Source: Bifidobacterium vansinderenii
Lineage (GTDB): Bacteria > Actinomycetota > Actinomycetes > Actinomycetales > Bifidobacteriaceae
Assembly: GCF_002234915.1 (NCBI RefSeq)
Contig: NZ_NEWD01000003.1
Coordinates: forward strand, 92 to 47,884
Direction: 5' to 3'
DNA length: 47,793 nt
This document shows, piece after piece, positions 25,370-34,938 of the stretch. Position 1 is the first letter of the stretch; each line of letters starts with the position of its first letter. Made by a program: the position numbers and the translations under genes. The notes under the pieces were generated by a model. It was given only the letters and a program-made list of their open reading frames with translations, was not told the DNA's origin and made no database searches.

Positions 25370-26452
25370 CTACTTGGATCGTTCGGGCATCTGGGACAGG
25401 AACACAATGGTACGTCCGTTCCGCATGCCCAGATAGTGGCCGTTATCGTCAAACGTGCCGGTGTCGGCACCTTCGGCGGCCTCCATGGCCTCGACATCGC
25501 CACGCTCCTCGCGCGGCGCCTGCTCGACGATGTCGATATGCATGTCGTCATAGGCGGGCTTGGACTGGATCCACAGGCTGCTCGGCTCTGGCGGCTCGAT
25601 CTCGGAATGTTCGCCGCAACCGTGGTCTCGGGACACCACACGTCCGTCGTCCGGGCTCCACTTGTTGGCGCAGACGCCGAACATGAGGTTCAGCTCGCCC
25701 TGCAGCGGGATGAAGAATCCACAGGTCTGGCATGCCAGACCGTCAGCCGTCTTGGTGGACAACGACTTGGGACCGTGAGGGCCGGAATACCAGCGTTCGG
25801 CGGCCTGCGCACGACCAAGGGGGGTCAGTACCCTCCTGCGAGACAGCTCGAATTCGTTGGCGACATGGACCTTCGATTCGAGAGGCTCGTCATGCCCGGT
25901 CTTCTCCTCGTCCTTGTCTTCCGTTTCGGTCGGCGCCTCCACCGTCGTCGAGGATTCAGCGGTCTGTTCGGAGTCCGTCTTCGCGTCCGATTCGGAAGAC
26001 GACTCAGAAGATGCGGTCGCCGTCTCGTCCGAGGAATCGGCCTCCTCCTTCTCGGAATTGAAACCATCCTCAAGTCGGGGATCGTCGGGCTCGGTACCAA
26101 GCGCGTCGGTCACCGCCAGATCGGACGGCAGCAGACGATCCTTCCACGGAATCCACTGCGGGGGCATAAGCGAATCCTCGCCGGGAATCAGCGACGATTC
26201 ACTGACCGTCCAGAGCCCACGATCCTCATCGTGGTACAACATGACCGACCACTGCCAGCCTTCATAGCCGGGGATGTGGGCGGCGAAACGGAAATCGGAT
26301 ACGCCGTCCTCCAGCTCCTGAACGCCGAGGAAGTCGCCGACCTGAGAGTCGTCGTCCGCCACCTCGAAGGCCACGGCATGGGCCATGAGACGAGGATCGG
26401 TTGCGGTCGTCTCGACGTCGTTCACGACGTCCTCATTCGTGTTATCGGTCAC
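25370..26452 (-). CDS. DUF3027-type actinobacterial protein
   Basis: A 360-residue protein of unknown function. Residues 15-125 contain VGDFLGVQELEDGVSDFRFA, WQWSVMLYHD and PPQWIPWKDRLLPSDL, typical of the actinobacterial DUF3027 family. A long acidic Ser/Thr/Glu region (about 130-200) follows, then RRVLTPLGRAQAAERWYSG and a probable zinc site: CQTCGFFIPL, FGVCANKW and DHGCGEH. The start is GTG 26450-26452, six bases after the stop of the cold-shock gene, so it is translationally coupled to it. In actinobacteria this family commonly neighbours a cold-shock gene, which hints at an RNA- or expression-related role (inference). Confidence 0.85.
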   Translation of the reverse strand: MTDNTNEDVVNDVETTATDPRLMAHAVAFEVADDDSQVGDFLGVQELEDGVSDFRFAAHIPGYEGWQWSVMLYHDEDRGLWTVSESSLIPGEDSLMPPQWIPWKDRLLPSDLAVTDALGTEPDDPRLEDGFNSEKEEADSSDETATASSESSSESDAKTDSEQTAESSTTVEAPTETEDKDEEKTGHDEPLESKVHVANEFELSRRRVLTPLGRAQAAERWYSGPHGPKSLSTKTADGLACQTCGFFIPLQGELNLMFGVCANKWSPDDGRVVSRDHGCGEHSEIEPPEPSSLWIQSKPAYDDMHIDIVEQAPREERGDVEAMEAAEGADTGTFDDNGHYLGMRNGRTIVFLSQMPERSK

Positions 26453-26458
26453 GTGGCA

Positions 26459-26848
26459 TCAGTCCTGAACGTCGAAGTTATCCGCCACCGCGCGCAGCAG
26501 CGTGGCGAGTTTCTTGGAATCCGCCTGCGACGGGTAGCGGTGGCGACGCAGACCGTTGCCGGCCGCGTCGAGCAGCTTGATCAGATCTTCCACGATCGCG
26601 GCCATGTCATCCGGCTTGGGACGGCTGGCCTTGACCATGGACGGCATGGGGGCGGTCACGGTCACGCCCATGGCCTGGGGACCCTTGCGCCCGTCGATCA
26701 CCGAGAACTCCACCTTGGCACCCTTGCGCAACGTAGTGGTGCCCTGGGGCAATGCCGTGGCGGGCATGAACACGTCCTTGCCATCGTCACCGGTGATGAA
26801 GCCGTAGCCTTTTTTCGCGTCAAACCAACGAACTTTTCCGCTGGGCAT
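26459..26848 (-). CDS. Cold-shock-domain protein with C-terminal extension
   Basis: A 129-residue nucleic-acid-binding protein. Residues 1-66 form a cold-shock OB fold: GKVRWFDAKKGYGFITGDDG carries RNP1 (KGYGFI), and VFMPATAL replaces the usual VFVHFSAI at RNP2, so a His and an aromatic contact are missing. Residues 70-129 are a helical extension (DDMAAIVEDLIKLLDAAGNG). GAGGTG lies 8 bases before the ATG. It heads a two-gene unit with the DUF3027 gene. The leader of about 78 bases starts with a hairpin, as with other cold-shock mRNAs. Confidence 0.88.
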   Translation of the reverse strand: MPSGKVRWFDAKKGYGFITGDDGKDVFMPATALPQGTTTLRKGAKVEFSVIDGRKGPQAMGVTVTAPMPSMVKASRPKPDDMAAIVEDLIKLLDAAGNGLRRHRYPSQADSKKLATLLRAVADNFDVQD

Positions 26849-26894
26849 ACCAAATACACCTCACTGATTACGACAGTCGATCTCTTCACACATC

Positions 26895-26938
26895 GGCTTT
26901 GCGGCACGATTGCGCCACAAAGCCAAATTATTATTCTA
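26895..26938 (-). promoter_or_regulatory. Promoter and 5' hairpin of the extended cold-shock gene
   Basis: TAGAAT on the minus strand (26933-26938) looks like a -10 box. Directly after it comes a hairpin, GGCTTTGTGGC with GCCGCAAAGCC (26895-26924, one mismatch), which would form the first 30 bases of a leader of about 78 bases. It could alternatively terminate the kinase gene, but no T-run is present. Confidence 0.45.
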
Positions 26939-26940
26939 TC

Positions 26941-28758
26941 CTAAGCCTTCGTCGGCCGTACGCTCTCAGAGGGATTCTGCGTTGCGGAAGCCGTCTGAGC
27001 GCCTTTGGTCTCCGCGTTCTGAGCCTCCTCCGGAATAGGGATTATCACAGTGAACGTCAGTCCGCCTCCGGTCGTTTCGGAAGCGCAGATCAGACCGTGA
27101 TGCGCCTTGACCGCCGACTGCGCGATGGCCATACCCAGTCCGGTTCCACCCTTTTCGCGAGCACGCGAAGGATCGGCAGTATAGAACCGTTCGAAGATCA
27201 TCTGCCGTGATTCGGGAGTCATGCCCGGACCATGATCGGCCACACGGATGACGGCGAACTGGCGCCCGGAGCCGGTGGACGACGCCACCTGCACGGCCTG
27301 AATGAACTGGTCGAGCGAGACGTCGGTGGACGGCATCTTGCCAAGATCGACATGAGGCAACGACGCGGTAAGCACGGACAGCCCCATTTCCACGGGTGAG
27401 TCCGATGGCGTGTACCTGTGGATGTTGCCCACAATGTTTGTGATGACCTGACGCAGTCGTGCGGGATCTCCCTGAATCGTGACCGGCTCGAGCTTGCCCT
27501 CCCGGAACTCCAGACGGGCAGGTTCCAGCTTCTTGCCGTCGGCCGCCACCAGCGGCGTATCCGCCCCGGTCACCGTCACACCGCCGAGACGAATCGCGCG
27601 ATCGGGATCCAACGCATGCAGATCCTCGGCGGAATCCGCCACGATGCCGTTGAGCTTGGCCTTCTGATTGAGATCGATGCCGCGTCCCTCGTCCATGCGG
27701 GCCAAGGACAGCAGATCCTCAACCAGCGCCGCCATGCGCGTACTGGACTTCTCGATGCGATCGATCGACTCGTCGGCGCGTTCAAGCGCACCGGGATAGT
27801 CGCGCTGCATCTTATACAGCTCGGCGTATCCATGGATCGCGGCCAGCGGCGTGCGCAATTCATGGCTGGCGTCGGAGACGAACCGCTTCATCTTCTCGGT
27901 GGTCTCCCGCTGCTCTCGGAAGCTCTGCTCGATTCGCGCCAGCATCTGATTGAGCGACGCCGACAGCGAACCGACCTCGGTGTTCTCCGGCGCGGACGGC
28001 ACACGCTGCGACAGGTCGCCGTTGGCGATCTTGGCCGCCGTCTTCTCGATGCGTTTGAGCGGCAACAGCGTACGATCGACGGCGATGGTGGCCATCACCG
28101 TAGCAAACACGATGGTGGCGATGCCGACGACAAGGAAGTATTTGGTGATGATGCCGAGCGTGTCCTGCATGTCGTGCAGCGACAATCCGATCAGCGCCAC
28201 GCCGCGGGTGACGTCCCCGCTGTCCGGGTCCTTGACCGTGAACTGCAACGCGACCACACGCCACGGCGACATGGCCACCTTCAGCGAGGACCGGCTCACG
28301 GACCCCGAACTGACCTGCACCTGGGCTTCGGTGGTGAATGGCTGCCCGAATTGGATCCCGGCAAGGCTGCCCGACGACGGAAGCTTCAGCACGGATACCA
28401 CACTGCCCTGCAACTTCGGTATCAGCGGCGTGCTTTCGATGTTGTAGTTGGCGTCGCGGAACTGCACAAAGAACAGATTGCCGTTCAACGTGCTGTTGTT
28501 GTCGGCGTGCTGGAGCTGATCGATGTTGTTGATCACCAGACCGGCCTGATTGGTCAGCTGGTTATCGGTCTTGTCGATGATATAGGCACTGACCAGCTGT
28601 CGTACTGCGAACGCGATCACGCCGCCGGACACCAGCAGCAGCACCAGAATAATCGACACCAGTTTCGTAGACAGTGACACCGCGTCGAGATGACGTACGA
28701 GAGGGTTCTCACGGCGGGTTTTGTTCGCCGTCGCATCCCTCTTGCTTGGAGCGATCAC
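26941..28758 (-). CDS. Sensor histidine kinase, PhoR/BaeS-like
   Basis: A 605-residue membrane sensor. First membrane helix near residues 30-52, an extracytoplasmic sensing region of about 140 residues, a second helix near 195-217, a HAMP linker, and HisKA with the phospho-accepting His299 in SDASHELRTPLAAIHGYAEL. The ATPase domain has NIVGNIHRYTP (N box), DHGPGMTP (G1), FERFYTADPSR (F box) and GGTGLGMAIAQSAV (G2). The C-terminus ends in a low-complexity tail (about 25 residues). The start is GTG 28756-28758, four bases after the response-regulator stop, so both are co-translated. The signal it senses is unknown. Confidence 0.9.
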   Translation of the reverse strand: MIAPSKRDATANKTRRENPLVRHLDAVSLSTKLVSIILVLLLVSGGVIAFAVRQLVSAYIIDKTDNQLTNQAGLVINNIDQLQHADNNSTLNGNLFFVQFRDANYNIESTPLIPKLQGSVVSVLKLPSSGSLAGIQFGQPFTTEAQVQVSSGSVSRSSLKVAMSPWRVVALQFTVKDPDSGDVTRGVALIGLSLHDMQDTLGIITKYFLVVGIATIVFATVMATIAVDRTLLPLKRIEKTAAKIANGDLSQRVPSAPENTEVGSLSASLNQMLARIEQSFREQRETTEKMKRFVSDASHELRTPLAAIHGYAELYKMQRDYPGALERADESIDRIEKSSTRMAALVEDLLSLARMDEGRGIDLNQKAKLNGIVADSAEDLHALDPDRAIRLGGVTVTGADTPLVAADGKKLEPARLEFREGKLEPVTIQGDPARLRQVITNIVGNIHRYTPSDSPVEMGLSVLTASLPHVDLGKMPSTDVSLDQFIQAVQVASSTGSGRQFAVIRVADHGPGMTPESRQMIFERFYTADPSRAREKGGTGLGMAIAQSAVKAHHGLICASETTGGGLTFTVIIPIPEEAQNAETKGAQTASATQNPSESVRPTKA

Positions 28759-28762
28759 GGAA

Positions 28763-29506
28763 TCATGCTCCCGGAGCGGACTTTGGCGAACGGATCATAT
28801 AGCCGATGCCGCGCTTGGTCTGGATCAGCGGATCCACCTTGCGTTCGGTGCCGTCCTCGTCGGTGTACATCACGCCATCTACCTTCTTGCGCAGATAGGA
28901 GATGTAGGATTCCACGATCGCAGCGTCGCCGCCCCAGTCGTACTGCCATACGTGGTCGAGGATCTGCGCCTTGGACAGCACGCGTCCCTCGTTGTCCATG
29001 AGGTAGCGCAGCAGCTTGTATTCGGTGGGGCTGAGTTCCACCACCTGGCCGTGACGGGTCACGTCGTGCGAGTCCTCGTTGATTTCAAGATCGGCCACGC
29101 GGATGATCGGGTCATCCTCGACCTGTTCGCGCGTGCGACGCAGGATGGCGCGGATGCGGGCCACGACCTCCTCGAGGCTGAACGGCTTGGTCACGTAGTC
29201 GTCGCCGCCCACGGTGAGACCCATGACCTTGTCCTGGGTGTCGTCGCGTGCGGTGAGGAAGAGTACAGGAGCGTCGATGCCCTCCTGTCGGATGCGACGG
29301 GTCACGGTGAATCCGTCGATGTCCGGGAGCATCACATCGAGTACGATCAGATCGGGGTCAGTCTTTTCGATCACCTCAATGGCTTCGGAACCGGAGGCCG
29401 CGGTGGCCACTTCGAAACCGGAGAAATGCAGGGACGCCACCAGCAGGTCGCGGATGGACGGTTCATCATCTACAACGACAATCGATGCCTCAATGGATTT
29501 GCTCAT
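28763..29506 (-). CDS. OmpR/PhoP-family response regulator
   Basis: A 247-residue transcription factor. The receiver domain has the acidic pair VVDDEPS, phospho-acceptor Asp57 in LIVLDVMLPDIDGF, FLTARD (Thr85) and YVTKPFSLEEVVARIRAILRR (Lys107). The C-terminal winged helix contains VVELSPTEYKLLRYLMDNEG, KAQILDHVWQYDWGGDAAIV and ESYISYLRKKVD, and ends with TKRGIGYMIR. By eye the best match is mycobacterial PhoP. It pairs with the downstream kinase. The TPM-domain gene lies 52 bases upstream on the same strand and may be co-transcribed with or targeted by it. Confidence 0.92.
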   Translation of the reverse strand: MSKSIEASIVVVDDEPSIRDLLVASLHFSGFEVATAASGSEAIEVIEKTDPDLIVLDVMLPDIDGFTVTRRIRQEGIDAPVLFLTARDDTQDKVMGLTVGGDDYVTKPFSLEEVVARIRAILRRTREQVEDDPIIRVADLEINEDSHDVTRHGQVVELSPTEYKLLRYLMDNEGRVLSKAQILDHVWQYDWGGDAAIVESYISYLRKKVDGVMYTDEDGTERKVDPLIQTKRGIGYMIRSPKSAPGA

Positions 29507-29558
29507 GCTTCCACCATGCCTTCACCCTCTGGATGTTTCCTGAATGTCGTCTGAATCA

Positions 29559-30554
29559 TTAGTTGGATTTATGGGGGTCGTCGGAGGAATCGCCGTCCTT
29601 ATTCCCATTCCCGTTGGTCTCGTCATCATTCCCGCTGTTTGAGACAACCTCAGGATCATCGTTCTCGCCGGATTCGGAGGATTCATTCGGCGTATTCGTC
29701 GCATCGTCCGTCGTGGCATTCTCCGTGTCGGTTCGCCTTGACCTGCGACGCTGCCTGCGTGCCAGCTGTTTCTCGGCACGGGAGCGGGCGCGGGAATGAC
29801 CCTTCTTATGCAGGACGAAGAACACGCCCGAGGCGACGACCAGCACGACCAGCGCCACGATGAAGACACCGACGCCGATATGGCTGGCGGCCGACGGCGT
29901 GGATGTGGTCTTGGCCGCCTTGATCTGATCGGTGAGGGCGATGGCCGATCCCGACCAGTCCGGCGTGTCTCCCTCGGTCAACGGCTTGAGCGCGGCGGAT
30001 GACATCTCACCGGCGGCGTCCTGCAACCATTTATCGGAGTTCTTGGAGATGGCCACCACCAGGTTGCCGTCCTCCGATGCCACGGCAAGCAGCACGGTGT
30101 TGGGTTCGGGGTTGGTGGAATTAAGCACGTCCGTGGCCCATTCCTCGGGATCCTTGCCTTCGGCGAACTTGGGCAGGTACAGCAGTTTCACTGTCACTCC
30201 GGTCTCCTGTTTGGTGGAGTCGATGGCGTCGGTGACCTTGCCCAGATTGTCGCCGAGCAGATTCTCGGTATCGGTGATGTTGTCGGTGACGGTCACCGCG
30301 CTCTGGTTGTCCTCGGATCCGCTGCCGGACTGATCCGCCGACTGGCTGGACTGGTCGGTGGCCTCGTCCGCCCATGTCGCGGGCGCCGGGGCCATCATGA
30401 GCGAACCGGCCATGGCAATGGTTGCGAGCACCGTTCCGATCACACGGATCACGCCGTGCGATGCCATTCCGCTTCCGGCCCTCGTCCCATCTCCGAGGGG
30501 GTGCCATTCGACCACATCGTCCGTAACCTTTGTCTCCACATGCGTGCGTCTCAT
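29559..30554 (-). CDS. TPM-domain membrane protein
   Basis: About 331 residues. An N-terminal hydrophobic segment (VIGTVLATIAMAGSLMMAPA followed by PATWA) is a signal peptide or anchor; a Ser/Gln-rich spacer precedes a TPM (DUF477) domain near residues 85-205, with LLGDNLGKVTDAIDSTKQET and DVLNSTNPEPNTVLLAVAS, EDGNLVVAIS; one membrane helix follows (VGVFIVALVVLVVASGVFF), then a basic RRQRRRSRR stretch and a long Asn/Asp/Glu/Ser tail. TPM proteins act outside the membrane in quality control or phosphatase-like roles; the specific function is unknown. ATG 30552-30554 lies seven bases after TACAGT with no ribosome site, consistent with a leaderless message; a GTG three codons upstream is also in frame. 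Confidence 0.8.
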   Translation of the reverse strand: MRRTHVETKVTDDVVEWHPLGDGTRAGSGMASHGVIRVIGTVLATIAMAGSLMMAPAPATWADEATDQSSQSADQSGSGSEDNQSAVTVTDNITDTENLLGDNLGKVTDAIDSTKQETGVTVKLLYLPKFAEGKDPEEWATDVLNSTNPEPNTVLLAVASEDGNLVVAISKNSDKWLQDAAGEMSSAALKPLTEGDTPDWSGSAIALTDQIKAAKTTSTPSAASHIGVGVFIVALVVLVVASGVFFVLHKKGHSRARSRAEKQLARRQRRRSRRTDTENATTDDATNTPNESSESGENDDPEVVSNSGNDDETNGNGNKDGDSSDDPHKSN

Positions 30555-30561
30555 AGTCTCC

Positions 30562-30593
30562 ACTGTAACGGTTCGGCGTCACATCCGAACCGT
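30562..30593. promoter_or_regulatory. Perfect inverted repeat operator between TPM and WXG100 genes
   Basis: ACGGTTCGG (30568-30576), 8-base spacer, CCGAACCGT (30585-30593). It directly abuts TACAGT (minus strand, 30562-30567), the presumed -10 box of the leaderless TPM gene, and lies just upstream of the WXG100 promoter. A dimeric regulator here could control both directions. Confidence 0.55.
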
Positions 30594-30627
30594 GTCATAA
30601 CACCACCTCGCATCGAAAGGACACATT

Positions 30628-30918
30628 ATGCCCCAATATCAAGTGGATTCGGAACAGATCCAGTCGTCATCCGCCGCGGTTTCCGCATCGGTCACTCAGA
30701 TCCGTGAAGCCGTGAACGGCATGTACGCCAATCTCAACCAGCTGCAGAGCGTATGGCGTGGCGGCGCCGCCACCCAGTTCGCATCGGTCGCCTCGCAGTG
30801 GCGCGCGGCACAGCAGCAGATGGAGCTTTCACTGGAATCCATTCAGAACGCGCTCTCCCAAGCGTCCATGGTCTATTCCGACGCCGAATCCCAGGCGTCT
30901 CGTCTCTTCGCAGGCTGA
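30628..30918 (+). CDS. WXG100 family protein (EsxA/ESAT-6-like)
   Basis: A 96-residue helical hairpin protein of the kind exported by type VII (ESX) secretion. Features are the usual length, a first helix (SEQIQSSSAAVSASVTQIRE), the WRG turn near residue 43 (LQSVWRGGAATQFASV), and a second helix ending SMVYSDAESQASRLFAG, where Y-x3-(D/E) forms the secretion signal YSDAE. ATG has GAAAGGAC upstream. It stands alone: no partner or ESX machinery gene lies beside it, so the secretion apparatus must be elsewhere. It is divergent from the TPM gene. Confidence 0.88.
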   Translation: MPQYQVDSEQIQSSSAAVSASVTQIREAVNGMYANLNQLQSVWRGGAATQFASVASQWRAAQQQMELSLESIQNALSQASMVYSDAESQASRLFAG

Positions 30919-31017
30919 TCCGTCTTCCGGATTGGTCTCTCGCTCGCATTCCCTACAATTTCGACATCGTTCGATATCACGGCAAACAGCCATCACATCA
31001 TCACCATATCCATACGC

Positions 31018-31052
31018 AAAAGGCTCCGACCCATATTGGATCGGAGCCTTTT
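31018..31052. terminator. Bidirectional terminator between WXG100 gene and groEL
   Basis: AAAAGGCTCCGA (31018-31029) pairs with TCGGAGCCTTTT (31041-31052) around an 11-base loop. A-run on one side and T-run on the other allow termination in both directions between these convergent genes. Confidence 0.9.
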
Positions 31053-31092
31053 GCTATGCGTCTACGACGCTGATCTCAGCGATTGCGCGGGA

Positions 31093-32736
<1,644 letters not shown>

Positions 32737-32783
32737 TTACGTATTCACCCTCAGCGCGTGAATCAGATGGCCGTCAGCTGCCG

Positions 32784-32810
32784 TTATCACTCTCACGCCT
32801 CGAGTGCTAA
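32784..32810 (-). promoter_or_regulatory. CIRCE operator 1 upstream of groEL
   Basis: TTATCACTC-N9-GAGTGCTAA, matching the CIRCE consensus TTAGCACTC-N9-GAGTGCTAA except one base. It lies in the 5' leader, downstream of the likely transcription start. Binds HrcA. Confidence 0.88.
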
Positions 32811-32815
32811 AAGTG

Positions 32816-32845
32816 AGATTAGCACTCTCGGGCGAAGAGTGCCAA
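32816..32845 (-). promoter_or_regulatory. groEL promoter overlapping CIRCE operator 2
   Basis: TTAGCACTC-N9-GAGTGCCAA (32819-32845) is a second CIRCE element with one mismatch. On the minus strand it overlaps TTGGCA (32840-32845), 18 bases, TAATCT (32816-32821), a good -35/-10 pair, so HrcA would block polymerase directly. Confidence 0.88.
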
Positions 32846-32975
32846 CTATTCCCGTGGCGAATATGCCGGCGGCGTGAAAAACATGGCGTTCGCACAGGGT
32901 TCGGAAGCGAATTTTCTCAGATTTTTACGGGAAGAGAAGCGGATGAAACGGCGCGGAGCATACGGAGAGGATATG

Positions 32976-33015
32976 AAAAAGCCCCGGCGCGACAAAACCA
33001 CACACGCGCCGGGGC
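32976..33015 (-). terminator. Rho-independent terminator of cspA-like gene
   Basis: GCCCCGGCGCG (32981-32991) pairs with CGCGCCGGGGC (33005-33015) around 13 bases; on the minus strand it is followed by TTTTTC. It lies 18 bases past the stop codon. Confidence 0.92.
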
Positions 33016-33033
33016 CAGCCGGAGGACGGGGCG

Positions 33034-33237
33034 TCAGAGCTTGGTCACCGTAGTGGCCTGCATGCCCTTCGGTCCCCTTTCGGCTTCGAACTCGACCTTA
33101 TCCCCTTCGTCCAGGGTTCGATAACCCTGGGCGTTGATGGCCGACCAATGGACGAAAACATCTTCACCGCCCCCTTCGGGAGTGATAAAGCCATACCCTT
33201 TGGCTGCGCTGAAGAACTTGACCGTACCCGTTGCCAT
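33034..33237 (-). CDS. Cold-shock protein, CspA family
   Basis: A 67-residue single OB-fold RNA chaperone of standard length. [20 protein letters not shown] contains RNP1 (KGYGFI) and [10 protein letters not shown] contains RNP2, both canonical; it ends QATTVTKL. The start at 33235-33237 has AAAGGGAA about 8 bases upstream; the longer frame upstream is the mRNA leader. The leader of about 94 bases, beginning with a hairpin, fits cold-inducible control. Confidence 0.95.
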   Translation of the reverse strand: MATGTVKFFSAAKGYGFITPEGGGEDVFVHWSAINAQGYRTLDEGDKVEFEAERGPKGMQATTVTKL

Positions 33238-33342
33238 AACAGCTTCCCTTTGTAGTTGTGATACCGTCCCACGCATGACAAACACAACAACATCATTGAG
33301 TCTGACGGTTCGTGCATCTCTTCTTGCACGATTCACACTATA
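33238..33342 (-). promoter_or_regulatory. Promoter and long 5' leader of cspA-like gene
   Basis: TATAGT on the minus strand (33337-33342) is a good -10 box, giving a leader of about 94 bases. Its first 20 bases form the hairpin CGTGCA-N8-TGCACG (33311-33330). The same arrangement (hairpin at the mRNA 5' end) occurs at the other cold-shock gene in this window. Confidence 0.6.
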
Positions 33343-33439
33343 GTAACCGAGACAACGTTTGTTAGCCATCACACCTCCCAATGTCAATGTTTTCGCCATG
33401 GGAGGAGCCCGAAAACGTCGGGGGAACGTCTACTTCGGA

Positions 33440-34105
33440 TCAGCGCATGAGCACGACGGCGATCTGCGTGTCGATGCTCTGCGACTGCACGATCTGCGAG
33501 ATGCCCAGCTGGGCGGCCACATCCTGCGCGGTGGCGAGATCGGATTCGTCGCGATACCACACCGTGCTCGTCGACGGCAACGTGCTACGGTTGCTGGGAT
33601 TCCTTGCGCTCACCGACGTGTAGCCGGCGCTGGTCAGGGTGGCCGCACGCTTGGATGCCAGCCCACTGGTGTTCGTGCCGTTGTAGACGGTGACCGTGGA
33701 GGAACGATTCACCGTGGCCTCGGGCGATGAGCTTTCGCTCGGGGATTCGCTCGCCGTCTCGCTTTCACTCGGAGACGCGGTCTCACTCGGCGTCTCGCTG
33801 GCGGTTTCACTGGTCGTTTCGCTCGGCGACGCGGTATCGTCGGAGGTGGCGCTCGACGACGTATCGGCGGACTTCGCAATGCTTGTCGTCGTCGACGCGG
33901 AGCTGGAGGACTTGGCTCCGGACAGCAGATCGGTGCCGGAAAGCCACATGAACACGCCAAGGCCGCACAGGGCCGCCACGATGATCACGATCAGATACGG
34001 CAAGGCGCGCGCGCCGAAGCTCCGCGGACCACGGTGCAGGCCGACCGGCCCCTGCTCGGGCTTGTCGAATTCGTCGGCCGGGTAGACGTGTTGCTTGTCA
34101 GACAT
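33440..34105 (-). CDS. Membrane protein with LytR C-terminal domain
   Basis: A 221-residue protein with a short cytoplasmic tail, one membrane helix (ALPYLIVIIVAALCGLGVFM, residues about 34-53), a roughly 70-residue extracellular stalk made almost only of Ser, Thr, Glu, Ala and Pro, and a LytR_C domain (TVTVYNGTNTSGLASKRAAT to the end; NGT and the Gly-Leu-Ala motif are typical). LytR_C domains are attached to cell-wall polymer ligases, but no LytR-CpsA-Psr catalytic domain is present here. ATG 34105 has GAGGAG seven bases upstream. Likely an envelope accessory protein; its exact role is unknown. Confidence 0.85.
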   Translation of the reverse strand: MSDKQHVYPADEFDKPEQGPVGLHRGPRSFGARALPYLIVIIVAALCGLGVFMWLSGTDLLSGAKSSSSASTTTSIAKSADTSSSATSDDTASPSETTSETASETPSETASPSESETASESPSESSSPEATVNRSSTVTVYNGTNTSGLASKRAATLTSAGYTSVSARNPSNRSTLPSTSTVWYRDESDLATAQDVAAQLGISQIVQSQSIDTQIAVVLMR

Positions 34106-34194
34106 GGTCACTCCTCATACTTTTCCAACACATAAGAGTGTAGCCGCACGCCCATATGACCGGTCGCACCGACCGGCAGCATCCCTCCCCCACC

Positions 34195-34200
34195 TATGAT
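34195..34200 (+). promoter_or_regulatory. -10 box for leaderless ung mRNA
   Basis: TATGAT ends exactly seven bases before the ATG at 34208, and no properly placed ribosome site exists. Confidence 0.5.
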
Positions 34201-34207
34201 GGGAGCC

Positions 34208-34909
34208 ATGACGATCAAGAATCTCGACGAACTGGTGGAGTCCGGCTGGGCCAAGGCATTAAAGGATGTGGAGCCCCAGGTGCATGCCATGGGCGATTTC
34301 CTGCGCGGAGAACTGGCCCAGGGACGGCATTATCTGCCGGAGAGCCGCAATATCCTGCGCGCGTTCACCATCCCCTTCGATTCCATCAAGGTGCTGATCG
34401 TGGGGCAGGATCCCTACCCCACCCCCGGTCATCCCGTGGGTTTGAGCTTCTCCGTCGCGCCGACGGTCAGCCCCATCCCCGGCAGTCTGCGCAATATCTA
34501 CACCGAACTTATGGACGACATGCACGTTCCGGCCCCCGCGAACGGTGATCTGACCCCGTGGACGCACCGGGGCGTGATGCTGCTCAACAGGTGCCTGACC
34601 GTGCAGGTCGGAAAGCCCGCAAGCCATAGGGGCAAGGGCTGGGAGGCCATCACCGACGCCGCCATCACCGCCCTTGATTCACGTGTCGACGACAACGGCA
34701 ACCCCAAGCCGTTGGTCGCCATCCTGTGGGGCCGTCAGGCGCAGACGCTCGAACCGCTGCTCCGCCATGCGACGATCATCAAGTCCCCGCATCCCAGTCC
34801 GCTGTCCGCGCGCTACGGATTCTTTGGATCCAAGCCGTTTTCCAAGGCCAACGAGGCACTTGTGGCCATGGGCGCGGAACCCGTGGACTGGTCGCTGCCG
34901 ACGGCGTGA
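34208..34909 (+). CDS. ung: Uracil-DNA glycosylase, family 1
   Basis: Removes uracil from DNA to start base-excision repair. The 233-residue product has the water-activating loop [20 protein letters not shown] (catalytic Asp; Pro replaces His after DPY, as in other actinobacterial Ung), [16 protein letters not shown], and the leucine-loop motif [16 protein letters not shown] with the conserved His. ATG 34208 rather than the two upstream ATGs (34196, 34199) is chosen because those are part of the -10-like TATGAT. Transcribed alone; the moxR gene after it has its own promoter. Confidence 0.95.
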   Translation: MTIKNLDELVESGWAKALKDVEPQVHAMGDFLRGELAQGRHYLPESRNILRAFTIPFDSIKVLIVGQDPYPTPGHPVGLSFSVAPTVSPIPGSLRNIYTELMDDMHVPAPANGDLTPWTHRGVMLLNRCLTVQVGKPASHRGKGWEAITDAAITALDSRVDDNGNPKPLVAILWGRQAQTLEPLLRHATIIKSPHPSPLSARYGFFGSKPFSKANEALVAMGAEPVDWSLPTA

Positions 34910-34925
34910 AAGTCGTTTGACCCGC

Positions 34926-34931
34926 TACAGT
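34926..34931 (+). promoter_or_regulatory. -10 box for leaderless moxR operon mRNA
   Basis: TACAGT, then seven bases, then ATG 34939. The intervening GGAGGAT might look like a ribosome site but is too close to the ATG to work well. Confidence 0.45.
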
Positions 34932-34938
34932 GGAGGAT

